Positions 35,932 through 43,461 of a stretch of 64,000 nt of DNA are shown piece by piece; the stretch's first letter is position 1, and every line of letters starts with the position of its first letter. The translations under genes and the position numbers were made by a program. This stretch comes from Paenibacillus tarimensis (GTDB taxonomy: Bacteria; Bacillota; Bacilli; Paenibacillales; Paenibacillaceae): positions 496,001-560,000 of the forward strand of contig NZ_JAKGAO010000004.1 of NCBI RefSeq assembly GCF_021532315.1. The letters are read 5' to 3'. The notes beneath the pieces are model-generated. The model saw only the letters and a program-made list of their open reading frames with translations, ran no database searches and was not told the DNA's origin.

Positions 35932-36468
35932 ATGCGTCGGCGTTTTGTCATTGAAGCCGTTATGGTGGCAACCTACGGTCAACTGCTCGTTCCGGCCCGT
36001 CCGGTAGAATATGTCATCCCTTACTCTACCATCATGGAGCTGTATGATATGAAGGAAGGCGCGGAGCCAGTTATGGATGATCCGGAGGATGACCGGCATG
36101 TGAAGGCCAAGATCGCGGAGCTGATTCAATTTTTCCAGGAATCGTTGAACCGCAAAAAGATCGAACGCGCACTCCAGTCACCCTGGCGGGAAAGTGCGCC
36201 GCTGCTTTTGAACGGGGAAGTATCCTTCACCGTCGTTAATGCGATGGACAATGCTCAATACGGGGAAGTCTTCGATCCGATTGAGACGGAACAGATTCTG
36301 ACAGCGAGCCGTCTGCAAATCCCGCTCCTGTCTGATCAGCTTGAACTGCAGGACCGCATTGTCAATGCGGAAGTGCCTGTACAGGTGTTTGATATTGAAG
36401 ATTTTGAGTTTGCTATGGAGCAGGAGATGGAAAGCGGGAACGACTGGGGAGCGACCCGGGACGTATAA
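35932..36468 (+). CDS. Conserved-looking hypothetical protein, 178 residues
   Basis: Soluble acidic protein starting MRRRFVIEAVMVATYGQLL; the first half is hydrophobic and beta-like (VEYVIPYSTIMELYDM), then a long helix (KAKIAELIQFFQESLNRKKIERALQ), then a region ending in acidic residues (DIEDFEFAMEQEME). I recall similar proteins in Paenibacillus genomes without established function. AAGGAGG lies eight bases before the ATG. TATAAT at 35890-35895 is a likely -10 with a weak -35. Followed by its own terminator. Confidence 0.75.
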   Translation: MRRRFVIEAVMVATYGQLLVPARPVEYVIPYSTIMELYDMKEGAEPVMDDPEDDRHVKAKIAELIQFFQESLNRKKIERALQSPWRESAPLLLNGEVSFTVVNAMDNAQYGEVFDPIETEQILTASRLQIPLLSDQLELQDRIVNAEVPVQVFDIEDFEFAMEQEMESGNDWGATRDV

Positions 36469-36498
36469 CTTAATTTACATTGCAGCGGCATGGTAAGG

Positions 36499-36525
36499 GC
36501 TCTATCCACAAGGATAGAGCTTTTT
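36499..36525 (+). terminator. Terminator
   Basis: GCTCTATCC-ACAA-GGATAGAGC hairpin (36499-36520) followed by TTTTT (36521-36525). Confidence 0.88.
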
Positions 36526-36557
36526 GTTGTTTTATGCTTGGCTGTGGCCTTTTGTGG

Positions 36558-36611
36558 CTTACAAATCATTCATATGGGGTTGAAACCTTGTTTACAAATT
36601 ACATTTATACT
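36558..36611 (+). promoter_or_regulatory. Putative PhoP box and promoter of the organophosphate operon
   Basis: Four hexamers start exactly 11 bp apart: CTTACA (36558), TTCATA (36569), TTGAAA (36580), TTTACA (36591). The Bacillus PhoP box is a set of TT(A/T/C)A(C/T)A repeats with about 5-bp spacers. The set ends 9 bp before TATACT (36606-36611, -10), placing it at about -60 to -22 from the predicted start near 36618, where PhoP-activated promoters carry it. No proper -35 is present, as expected for an activated promoter. The TTGAAA unit is a weak match. Confidence 0.55.
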
Positions 36612-36678
36612 GCAATCAGAATAAAAACCTCATGAATGCACAACAATCCACATTGGTATTCAGTAGGAGGAGAAACGG

Positions 36679-37773
36679 ATGAAGCATCGGTTAAAGAAGG
36701 GGATCATCGTACTGGCCGCATCGGCGCTCGCATTAGGGCTTGCCGGCTGCAGCAAGGAAACCGCAGGCAGCACAATCGACGGAAACTCTCTCAGTCTGGA
36801 GGAAATCACCACCAAGGCGAAAGAGGAGGGTGAGGTTGTCAGTGTGGGTATGCCGGATTCCTGGGCGAATTGGGTTGAGACTTGGGCAGATTTGAAGGCG
36901 GAGTATGGACTTAGCCACACGGATACGGACATGTCGAGTGCAGAGGAAATCGCCAAGTTTGAAGCCGAGAAGGACAAGCCCACAGCAGATATTGGCGACG
37001 TTGGCATCGCATTCGGACCGGTAGCGGTTGAAAAGGGGGTAACTCAGCCGTACAAAACAACGTATTGGGATGAGATTCCTGAATGGGCAAAGGATGAAGA
37101 TGGGCATTGGGTTCTTGGTTATCAAGGCACGATTGCCGTAATGGCGAACAAGGATTTGGTGGACAAGCCGCCGGCAAGCTTCGAAGATATCAAGAACGGC
37201 GATTATAAGGTGGCGATAGGCGATGTGACGAAGGCTGCACAAGCCCAAATGGCTGTATTGGCTACCGCCTATGCACTCGGAGGAGATGAAACCAATCTCG
37301 AGCCTGCCCTGGCTTTCTATGAAGAACTGGCCAAGCAGGGACGCATCTCCATGGCCGAGCTTACGGTAGCTAATATTGAGAAAGGCGAAATCTCGGTTGC
37401 GATGCTTTGGGACTTCAACGCGCTCGGCTACCGTCAAAGCCTTGATCCGGACAAATACGAGGTGAATATCCCCAAGGAAGGCAGTGTGGTCAGCGGATAT
37501 GCGACGATTATTAACAAGTATGCTCCGCATCCCCATGCCGCCATGCTTACGCGCGAGTTTATTCTGAGTGATGAAGGCCAAATCAATCTGGCCAAAGGCT
37601 TTGCCCGTCCAATTCGTGAGTCAGTAGAGCTCCCGGAGGATGTGAAGAGCAAGCTGATTGATCCGTCACAATACGAGAAAGCCCGGCCGGTTGAGGACTA
37701 TAAAGCCTGGGAGGAAATGTCGCAGAAGCTCCCGCAGCTTTGGCAGGAGCGTGTGCTTGTCCATATTAATTAA
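36679..37773 (+). CDS. ABC transporter substrate-binding lipoprotein
   Basis: A 364-residue extracellular solute-binding protein anchored by lipid: signal peptide with lipobox LAGC (Cys at about 25). The mature part has the two-lobe pattern of the spermidine/iron/2-aminoethylphosphonate group (family 1 like): VVSVGMPDSWANW, a PTADIGDVGIAFGPVAVEKG stretch, YQGTIAVMANKDLV, NGDYKVAIGDV and SVVSGYATIINKYAPHPHAA. The ligand cannot be read directly; the downstream phosphodiesterase and PHP enzyme suggest an organophosphate or phosphonate. GTAGGAGGAG upstream of the ATG. First gene of the operon. Confidence 0.88.
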   Translation: MKHRLKKGIIVLAASALALGLAGCSKETAGSTIDGNSLSLEEITTKAKEEGEVVSVGMPDSWANWVETWADLKAEYGLSHTDTDMSSAEEIAKFEAEKDKPTADIGDVGIAFGPVAVEKGVTQPYKTTYWDEIPEWAKDEDGHWVLGYQGTIAVMANKDLVDKPPASFEDIKNGDYKVAIGDVTKAAQAQMAVLATAYALGGDETNLEPALAFYEELAKQGRISMAELTVANIEKGEISVAMLWDFNALGYRQSLDPDKYEVNIPKEGSVVSGYATIINKYAPHPHAAMLTREFILSDEGQINLAKGFARPIRESVELPEDVKSKLIDPSQYEKARPVEDYKAWEEMSQKLPQLWQERVLVHIN

Positions 37774-37801
37774 CCCCTGGATGCTAAGCGTTAGTGATAA
37801 G

Positions 37802-37833
37802 AGCCGGCCCTCTATAAGTGAGGGACCGGCTTT
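37802..37833 (+). terminator. Intercistronic hairpin after the binding-protein gene
   Basis: AGCCGG-CCCTC (37802-37812) pairs with GAGGG-a-CCGGCT (37820-37831), one bulged base, followed by only TTT. Such hairpins typically stabilise the binding-protein message and lower expression of the permease genes; partial terminator. Confidence 0.6.
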
Positions 37834-37847
37834 ACGGGAGGAATGTT

Positions 37848-38705
37848 ATGAGACGCAGCCGGCGGTTTGCATGGCCGCTTTTGGCAGCCGTGCTCCCCTT
37901 TCTTTTTATGGCAGCCTGCTTTGAAATTGTACCGCTGATCTCGATGCTCTTCAGCAGCTTTAGGGCGGAAGCGGGGTCGTCTCTTACACTGGAGCACTAT
38001 TTAACCTCATTAAGCAATCCCTTTTATACCAAGGCCATACGCAACAGTGTGCTCATCGCTCTTTATTCCAGCGTTATCGGACTGGCAGTCGGGATGATAG
38101 CGGCTAATACCATAACACGCCTGCCGGAGACTGTTAGGGACCGGATTTTGATGATTTCGAATATGACGTCGAACTTCGCGGGTGTGCCGCTGGCGTTCGC
38201 TTTTATTATTCTACTTGGCAATAACGGCTTGTTTACGCTGTTATTTGACGATATTGGGCTGCCTGTTCTGGGCGAATTTGAGCTTTATTCATGGACCGGT
38301 CTTGTACTCGTCTATGTGTATTTTCAGATACCGCTTGCCATTCTGCTCATGTACCCGACCTATTACGGCATTAAGGAGCAGTGGCGTGAGGCCTCCGGAC
38401 TGCTGGGGGCGGGAACCGTACAGTTCTGGCGCTATATCGGCCTGCCGCTTCTGCTTCCCGGTATGCTGGGCACCTTTAGTATTTTGTTTGCGAATGCTAT
38501 GGGTGCCTATGCAACGGCCTACGCGCTAGTGGGCGGGAATTATAACCTGCTGGCGATTCGTATCGGGTCATTGACGGCAGGAGATGTTTATGTGAGGCCA
38601 GAGCTCGGAAGCGCGCTTGCCGTACTGCTCGCCGCAGCCATGCTGCTTGCGATGTGGATAAACGAGCGGATGATGCTGAAGGTCAGGAGGGACCTCGCTG
38701 GATGA
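37848..38705 (+). CDS. ABC transporter permease, first subunit
   Basis: A 285-residue inner-membrane protein with about six TM helices and the EAA loop EASGLLGAGTVQFWRYIGLPLLLPG (about 190-215), which docks to the ATPase. Belongs to the spermidine/putrescine-iron permease type. GGGAGG six bases before the ATG at 37848. Stop overlaps the start of the second permease (ATGA). Confidence 0.9.
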   Translation: MRRSRRFAWPLLAAVLPFLFMAACFEIVPLISMLFSSFRAEAGSSLTLEHYLTSLSNPFYTKAIRNSVLIALYSSVIGLAVGMIAANTITRLPETVRDRILMISNMTSNFAGVPLAFAFIILLGNNGLFTLLFDDIGLPVLGEFELYSWTGLVLVYVYFQIPLAILLMYPTYYGIKEQWREASGLLGAGTVQFWRYIGLPLLLPGMLGTFSILFANAMGAYATAYALVGGNYNLLAIRIGSLTAGDVYVRPELGSALAVLLAAAMLLAMWINERMMLKVRRDLAG

Positions 38706-39499
38706 AGAATAAAGGCTATCACTATGCGGTCATTGTGCTGCTGATGGTATATCTGCTGCTTCCTCTGCTGGCCACGCTGCTGTTCGCGCTAGCGAAGGAT
38801 TGGCAGGCGACCATTTTGCCGAGCGGTTGGACATTGGAATGGTTCGCCGGTATGCTGCAGGACGCGCGCTTCATGGAATCGTTGGGCCGAAGCCTGCTGG
38901 TATGCACACTATCAGTGCTGCTTAGTATTATCATAATGGTTCCGACGATCTATATTGTGACCGTATATATGCCAAAGCTGGAGAAGCTTCTCTATGCGCT
39001 GGTGCTTCTTCCTTATGCGCTACCTGGAGTTGTGATGGCAGTCGGGCTAATCCGGATCTATTCAGGAGGACCGGTCCCTATAACAGGAACCTTGTGGATT
39101 TTGATAGGCGCTTATTTTGTTATCATTCTGCCTTATATGTACCAGGGCATCCGCAATGCGCTGCGTACTGTCAACGCTCGTGAGCTGACGAATGCAGCCG
39201 AGCTGCTGGGCGCGACACGGGCACAAGCGTTTAAGCTTGTTGTGCTGCCCAATATTTTACCGGGAATTATGGTGTCGGTTCTGCTGTCCTTCTCTATTCT
39301 TTTCGGCGAGTTTGTCCTGGCCAACCTGCTGGTAGGCGGCCGTTACGAAACAGTGCAGATTTACTTGTATAAACGGCTCAGCGAAAGCGGTCATCTTTCA
39401 AGCGCTGTGGCTATTGCGTACTTTGGTTTTGTGCTTGTACTTTCCGGTCTGCTGCTTAGGCTGGGCAAATGGGTACTCCGGACACCAGATATCAGGTAG
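38702..39499 (+). CDS. ABC transporter permease, second subunit
   Basis: A 265-residue permease with six TM helices. EAA loop NAAELLGATRAQAFKLVVLPNILPG (about 160-185). Start taken at ATG 38702 (AGGAGG about 11 bp upstream), which overlaps the previous stop; the frame extends upstream inside the first permease. Heterodimer partner of the preceding protein. Confidence 0.9.
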   Translation: MKNKGYHYAVIVLLMVYLLLPLLATLLFALAKDWQATILPSGWTLEWFAGMLQDARFMESLGRSLLVCTLSVLLSIIIMVPTIYIVTVYMPKLEKLLYALVLLPYALPGVVMAVGLIRIYSGGPVPITGTLWILIGAYFVIILPYMYQGIRNALRTVNARELTNAAELLGATRAQAFKLVVLPNILPGIMVSVLLSFSILFGEFVLANLLVGGRYETVQIYLYKRLSESGHLSSAVAIAYFGFVLVLSGLLLRLGKWVLRTPDIR

Positions 39500-39513
39500 G
39501 GAGGATGTAAGCT

Positions 39514-40656
39514 ATGGGTTCATACTTTACGCTGAATGCGATTACTAAATCCTTCAATGGTTCACAAGTACTGAACAATCTGTCCCTCGAGGCCGAACAA
39601 GGGGAGCTGCTTACACTGCTTGGTCCGAGCGGCTGCGGCAAGAGCACGCTGCTCAGGTGCATCGCCGGGCTTGACGTGATGGATAACGGCTCGATCCTGC
39701 TGGATGGGGTGGAGCTGTCGACGCTGCCAGCCAAGAAGCGGAATGTAGGTATGGTTTTTCAGTCGTATGCTCTCTTTCCGAATTTGACGGTCTACGACAA
39801 CATCGCTTTTGGTTTAAAGATGAGGGGAGACCGCCGGGAGCAAATTAGGAGCAGGGTGGAGGAGATGCTGGAGCTGGTAGAACTTTCGGGCAAACGGAAG
39901 GAATATCCGCACCGCCTGTCTGGCGGTCAGCAGCAGCGGGTTGCCTTAGCCCGATCATTGGCGGTTGAACCAAAGCTGCTGCTGTTGGATGAACCGTTAA
40001 GTGCTCTTGATGCGAAGATCCGCCGTAATCTGCGGATGGAGCTTCGCCGCATTCAGCAGCGGCTGAAAATGACAATGATCTTCGTCACGCATGATCAGGA
40101 AGAAGCGCTAATGATTTCGGACCGGGTGTTTATCATGAATGAGGGACAGATTATCCAGTCTGGAAGGCCGGAGGAGATTTATACGGAGCCTAGTTCCGCC
40201 TTTACCGCCCGGTTTATTGGCCATTACAACGTGCTTAACCGGCAGGAGATGGAGGCAGTGTTCGGACTTCGGGAGCTGGCCGGGAGCGCATACGCCATTC
40301 GACCAGAGGCTGTGAAGCTTAGGCCTGCAGATGAAGAGACTGCTCATGGGGTAAAGGCTCAAGATGACAGCTTCCGGGATAGCTCTGCGCTGACCGCACA
40401 AGGCCATGTAACAGAAGTAACCGTGCTTGGCAGCCTCATTCGCTGCACGGTTAGCACAGGTGAAACAGAGATCCAAGCCGATATGCTGAATGACCGCTAC
40501 CGCTTCCCAATTCGTCAGGGAACCGGGGTGACGTTAGCAGTGGATCCGGAGGACTGCAGAAATCTTGATCATGGAGGTGCCATCGGACGTTGTCCATCTT
40601 ATCAGAAGAACGAAAGCTTCACATCCTTGAGCGGCTCGAGATTCACCGCAAGGTGA
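39514..40656 (+). CDS. ABC transporter ATP-binding protein (PotA/FbpC type)
   Basis: A 380-residue ATPase energising the importer. Walker A GPSGCGKS, Q-loop MVFQSYALFPN, signature LSGGQQQR, Walker B LLLLDEP, D-loop SALD, switch His in FVTHDQEEA. A TOBE-type regulatory domain follows (about 240-360, YAIRPEAVKLRP; VTEVTVLGSLIRCTVSTGE). The last 22 codons overlap the start of the DeoR gene by 67 bp in another frame; the final stretch after about residue 358 does not look conserved and may be a read-on. Confidence 0.92.
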   Translation: MGSYFTLNAITKSFNGSQVLNNLSLEAEQGELLTLLGPSGCGKSTLLRCIAGLDVMDNGSILLDGVELSTLPAKKRNVGMVFQSYALFPNLTVYDNIAFGLKMRGDRREQIRSRVEEMLELVELSGKRKEYPHRLSGGQQQRVALARSLAVEPKLLLLDEPLSALDAKIRRNLRMELRRIQQRLKMTMIFVTHDQEEALMISDRVFIMNEGQIIQSGRPEEIYTEPSSAFTARFIGHYNVLNRQEMEAVFGLRELAGSAYAIRPEAVKLRPADEETAHGVKAQDDSFRDSSALTAQGHVTEVTVLGSLIRCTVSTGETEIQADMLNDRYRFPIRQGTGVTLAVDPEDCRNLDHGGAIGRCPSYQKNESFTSLSGSRFTAR

Positions 40657-41375
40657 GCGCTCCTGAATTGGCCCGCGTACTTTCGGTGTCGACAGAGACC
40701 ATCCGGAGAGACCTTGCCGCACTGGAAGAGCAGGGTAAGCTGCGGCGGGTTTATGGCGGAGCTGTGAAGACAGGCTTCACGAATGATGAACCGCCGTATC
40801 TGCAGCGACAGTCGCATAACCGCGAGGCCAAGCGCAGCATCGGAAGAATAGCAGCGGCCCGTATAGAGGACGGCAGCACAATCCTGATCGACGTAGGGAC
40901 GACAACCCTGGAGCTCGCCCGCGCAATCAGCGGCTGCAGTCAGGTGACCATCCTGACGAACTCGCTGCCGGTAGCGACTGTACTATGCGAGTCGCTGCAG
41001 CAGCATAAATTCAGCGGCAGCGTTATGCTTCTCGGCGGTATGCTTAATCCGGAGCAGCAGTCCTTATCCGGCCCGTTCTGTGAGCAAATGATAGCAGAGC
41101 TTCAGGTCGATCAGGCTTTTCTGTCATGCGGAGGGATCTCGACTGAGCAGGGCGTAACCGATTACGATGTGGATGAGGCCGCATGCTCCCGTCTGTTTGC
41201 CCGAAGTGCAGCCAAAGTGACTGTGCTGGCCGACCACACCGAGCTTGGACAGCGGACTTTCATCCGGGTTATCGGCCTAGAGCAGGTGAACGAGATTATT
41301 AGTGACAGTCCATGCCCCAAAGAGTGGATGACCACAATCAAGGGTCATAAAATCAGCTGGGTTACGGCGGATTGA
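40590..41375 (+). CDS. DeoR/GlpR-family transcriptional regulator
   Basis: A 261-residue repressor-type protein. N-terminal DeoR HTH: LSEERKLHILERLEIHRKVSAPELARVLSVSTETIRRDLAALEEQGKLRRVYGGA. Effector domain has the DeoR-C signature IDVGTTTLELARAI, TNSLPVATVL, LLGGMLNPEQQSLSG and VLADHTE, the last forming the phosphosugar site in relatives. Family members sense phosphorylated sugars or intermediates, which fits an organophosphate operon. TTG start at 40590 with GGAGGTG about 10 bp upstream, inside the ATPase gene. Confidence 0.88.
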   Translation: MSILSEERKLHILERLEIHRKVSAPELARVLSVSTETIRRDLAALEEQGKLRRVYGGAVKTGFTNDEPPYLQRQSHNREAKRSIGRIAAARIEDGSTILIDVGTTTLELARAISGCSQVTILTNSLPVATVLCESLQQHKFSGSVMLLGGMLNPEQQSLSGPFCEQMIAELQVDQAFLSCGGISTEQGVTDYDVDEAACSRLFARSAAKVTVLADHTELGQRTFIRVIGLEQVNEIISDSPCPKEWMTTIKGHKISWVTAD

Positions 41376-41403
41376 AGATCACGTGGCCTGGAGGAGGTGC
41401 ACA

Positions 41404-42225
41404 ATGAATAAGCTGATTATGGTGGTGCTTGACGGACTTCGTTATGATACAGCCAGACAGTCCATGGGCTACCTGAACCATCTAGTTGAGCACAAGCGGG
41501 CAGCTGTATATAAGGTGGTCTCGGAGCTGCCGAGCTTATCCCGCCCCTTGTATGAGGTATTATTGACGGGGACGCCAGCCTGGCTGAACGGTATAACGGC
41601 TAATCACATCGTTAGACTCTCCAGCCAGACCAGCATCTTTCATCTTGCCCGGCAGCAGGGTCTCCGGACAGCGGCTGCCGCTTACTATTGGGTAAGCGAG
41701 CTGATTCAGCGGGCGCCCTTCCATTATGCTGAAGACCGGGAGCAGCACGATGAAACGAAGCCGATTCAGCATGGCAAATTTTATTTTGATGACAGTTACC
41801 CGGACTCTCATTTGCTGCTGGATGGCGAAGTGCTGCGGAGGCGTTGGGACCCGCATTTTCTCTACATACACTCCATGGGTATTGATGATGCTGGTCATAA
41901 ATACGGGGCCGATTCCAAGCAGTACCGGGGCAAAGCCATAGAAGCGGACAGCTTGCTCGCGGCATTGGTGCCCGGATGGATGGAAGAAGGATACCATATT
42001 CTAATTACATCCGACCACGGAATGAACACGGACGGCCAGCATGGAGGAACCGGATACGAGGAGCGGGAAGTCCCGCTGTACTGTATTAGCCCGGCATTCC
42101 TAGCTGGTGATTATAGCCGGGAGATTGCCCAGCTGTGGCTTGCACCGCTTTGCTGCCGCCTGCTCGGGATACCGATGTCATCCGCCATGATGATACCTGC
42201 GGATTGGGAGGGACTGCAGCTGTGA
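41404..42225 (+). CDS. Alkaline phosphatase-superfamily phosphodiesterase
   Basis: A 273-residue cytoplasmic protein of the nucleotide pyrophosphatase/phosphodiesterase (NPP)-like group. Metal ligands are visible: first Asp in VVLDGLRYD; nucleophile region SRPLYEVLLTG (Ser/Thr); HSMGIDDAGHKYG with Asp and His; TSDHGMN; and a late His in QHGGTGYEE. No signal peptide, so it acts on imported substrate. Relatives include phosphonoacetate hydrolase and glycerophosphodiester or nucleotide-ester hydrolases. Short for the family. GGAGGTG seven bases before ATG 41404. Confidence 0.85.
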   Translation: MNKLIMVVLDGLRYDTARQSMGYLNHLVEHKRAAVYKVVSELPSLSRPLYEVLLTGTPAWLNGITANHIVRLSSQTSIFHLARQQGLRTAAAAYYWVSELIQRAPFHYAEDREQHDETKPIQHGKFYFDDSYPDSHLLLDGEVLRRRWDPHFLYIHSMGIDDAGHKYGADSKQYRGKAIEADSLLAALVPGWMEEGYHILITSDHGMNTDGQHGGTGYEEREVPLYCISPAFLAGDYSREIAQLWLAPLCCRLLGIPMSSAMMIPADWEGLQL

Positions 42226-43259
42226 AGGTGGATATGCATTTTCACCTGGAGGAAGGGCCATATACGATGCAGTGGCTGGGAAGAACCATTCAGGCGTTGC
42301 AAGCACCCTTGCCTGGTTCGGCATCGTGCCAAGGTATCGCAGAGCCCACAAGCACCGGCAGCGCTTCTCCGCCAGACAGACACTCCCTGTCATGGATGAA
42401 GACTGAGTTAGGAAAGCTGAATGAACGTCTGGATAAAGGGGGCTTCTCGAGGGAGTGGCTCGATCGTTACCTGGACTGGGGAAGGGCCAGGGGAATCGAG
42501 CGCTTTGGGATTGTGGATCATCTCTACCGATTCGAAGAATTCCAGTCTTATTATGCCAATCATATTATACTGGATGACAGTGAGCTTGGACGGATGCAGC
42601 GCAGATGGCTTGATCATGTATGTATAGGCTCCATCCATGATTTTCTTGGGCCTGTTCAGGAAGCTGCGGACCGGTTAGGCACGATCAGTGTCGGTTTGGA
42701 AGCGGATTACTTTCCGGAAGCTGATGAAGAGCTGCGCGGCCTGCTTGCTCCATATAAGGTAGATTACGTGATTGGATCGGTTCATTTTCTGAACGGCTGG
42801 GGCTTCGACAACCCGGACAGCCAAGCCAGATTCAAGAAGGCTGATCTGCAGAAGCTGTACACCGACTATTATACTGCTGTTGAAGCAGCCGTTCGCTGTG
42901 GACTGTTCGACTTCATCGGCCACCCCGACAACCTGAAGCTGTTCGGCTTCCGTCCGGATGAGGAGCAACTGATGCCTCTGTATGAAAGACTGGCCAGAAC
43001 TATGCAGGAAGCGGGCGTAGGCTCTGAAATCAATACTGGACTTGCTTATCGGTACCCAGCCGCGGAAAGCTCTCCAAGCCCTGTTTTGCTGCAAATTCTC
43101 TGCCAATACGGCGTGCCGCTCACAACCTCCTCAGATGCCCATTATCCAGACGATATCGGTATGCTGTTAGAGGAGGCAGTCGAGCTCGCCAGGGCGGCAG
43201 GTTACAAGGAATTATGTTACTACAGCGGCAGACAGCGTATTCCTTATCCGATCCCTTAG
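42222..43259 (+). CDS. PHP-domain phosphoesterase (histidinol-phosphatase type)
   Basis: A 345-residue metal-dependent phosphoesterase. PHP motif I VDMHFHLEEG, motif II IVDHLYRF, motif III GLEADYFPE ... VIGSVHFLNGW, then DFIGHPDNLKLFG, SEINTG and SSDAHYPDDIGM. These His/Asp/Glu clusters bind three metals. A family-atypical insert lies near residues 25-60. GTG start overlaps the phosphodiesterase stop (GTGA) with GGGAGGG upstream. It could remove phosphate from the product of the preceding enzyme; true histidinol phosphatase is less likely, as no his gene is near. Confidence 0.87.
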   Translation: MKVDMHFHLEEGPYTMQWLGRTIQALQAPLPGSASCQGIAEPTSTGSASPPDRHSLSWMKTELGKLNERLDKGGFSREWLDRYLDWGRARGIERFGIVDHLYRFEEFQSYYANHIILDDSELGRMQRRWLDHVCIGSIHDFLGPVQEAADRLGTISVGLEADYFPEADEELRGLLAPYKVDYVIGSVHFLNGWGFDNPDSQARFKKADLQKLYTDYYTAVEAAVRCGLFDFIGHPDNLKLFGFRPDEEQLMPLYERLARTMQEAGVGSEINTGLAYRYPAAESSPSPVLLQILCQYGVPLTTSSDAHYPDDIGMLLEEAVELARAAGYKELCYYSGRQRIPYPIP

Positions 43260-43282
43260 CAGAGTTCATCCCAGACGCAGAC

Positions 43283-43308
43283 AAGCCACTGGCTACAGTG
43301 GTTTTTTT
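43283..43308 (+). terminator. Terminator of the organophosphate operon
   Basis: CCACTG (43286-43291), loop GCTA, CAGTGG (43296-43301), extended by A/T pairs, then TTTTTTT (43302-43308). Confidence 0.85.
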
Positions 43309-43327
43309 GCTGTATATACAAGAAGCA

Positions 43328-43343
43328 TTGAATAACCGGTCAA
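43328..43343 (+). promoter_or_regulatory. TetR-type operator 1
   Basis: TTGAATAACCGGTCAA, TTGA-N8-TCAA pattern, upstream of the -35. Centre 18 bp from operator 2. Likely bound by the TetR regulator encoded after the pump. Confidence 0.6.
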
Positions 43344-43345
43344 AA

Positions 43346-43361
43346 TTGAATATCCGTTCAA
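43346..43361 (+). promoter_or_regulatory. TetR-type operator 2
   Basis: TTGAATATCCGTTCAA, differing from operator 1 at two bases and ending 7 bp before the -35. Confidence 0.6.
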
Positions 43362-43368
43362 TATTGAT

Positions 43369-43397
43369 TTGCTATTGCTGCAAAAATCCGCTAGAAT
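43369..43397 (+). promoter_or_regulatory. Promoter of the RND pump-TetR operon
   Basis: TTGCTA (43369-43374), 17-bp spacer, TAGAAT (43392-43397); predicted start near 43404. Operators lie on both sides. Confidence 0.6.
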
Positions 43398-43426
43398 TAA
43401 GCCATTGGACTCATAAATATAAAGAG

Positions 43427-43442
43427 TTGAACGACTGGTCAA
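43427..43442 (+). promoter_or_regulatory. TetR-type operator 3
   Basis: TTGAACGACTGGTCAA, same TTGA-N8-TCAA pattern, about 23 bp downstream of the predicted transcript start, directly before the ribosome site AAGGAG. Confidence 0.6.
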
Positions 43443-43461
43443 CTTAACAAGGAGTGGAAGA

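Noticed and set aside
43214-43447. 77-codon frame between the PHP gene and the RND pump
   Set aside because: It overlaps the PHP gene, runs through the terminator, promoter and three operators, and has no ribosome site.
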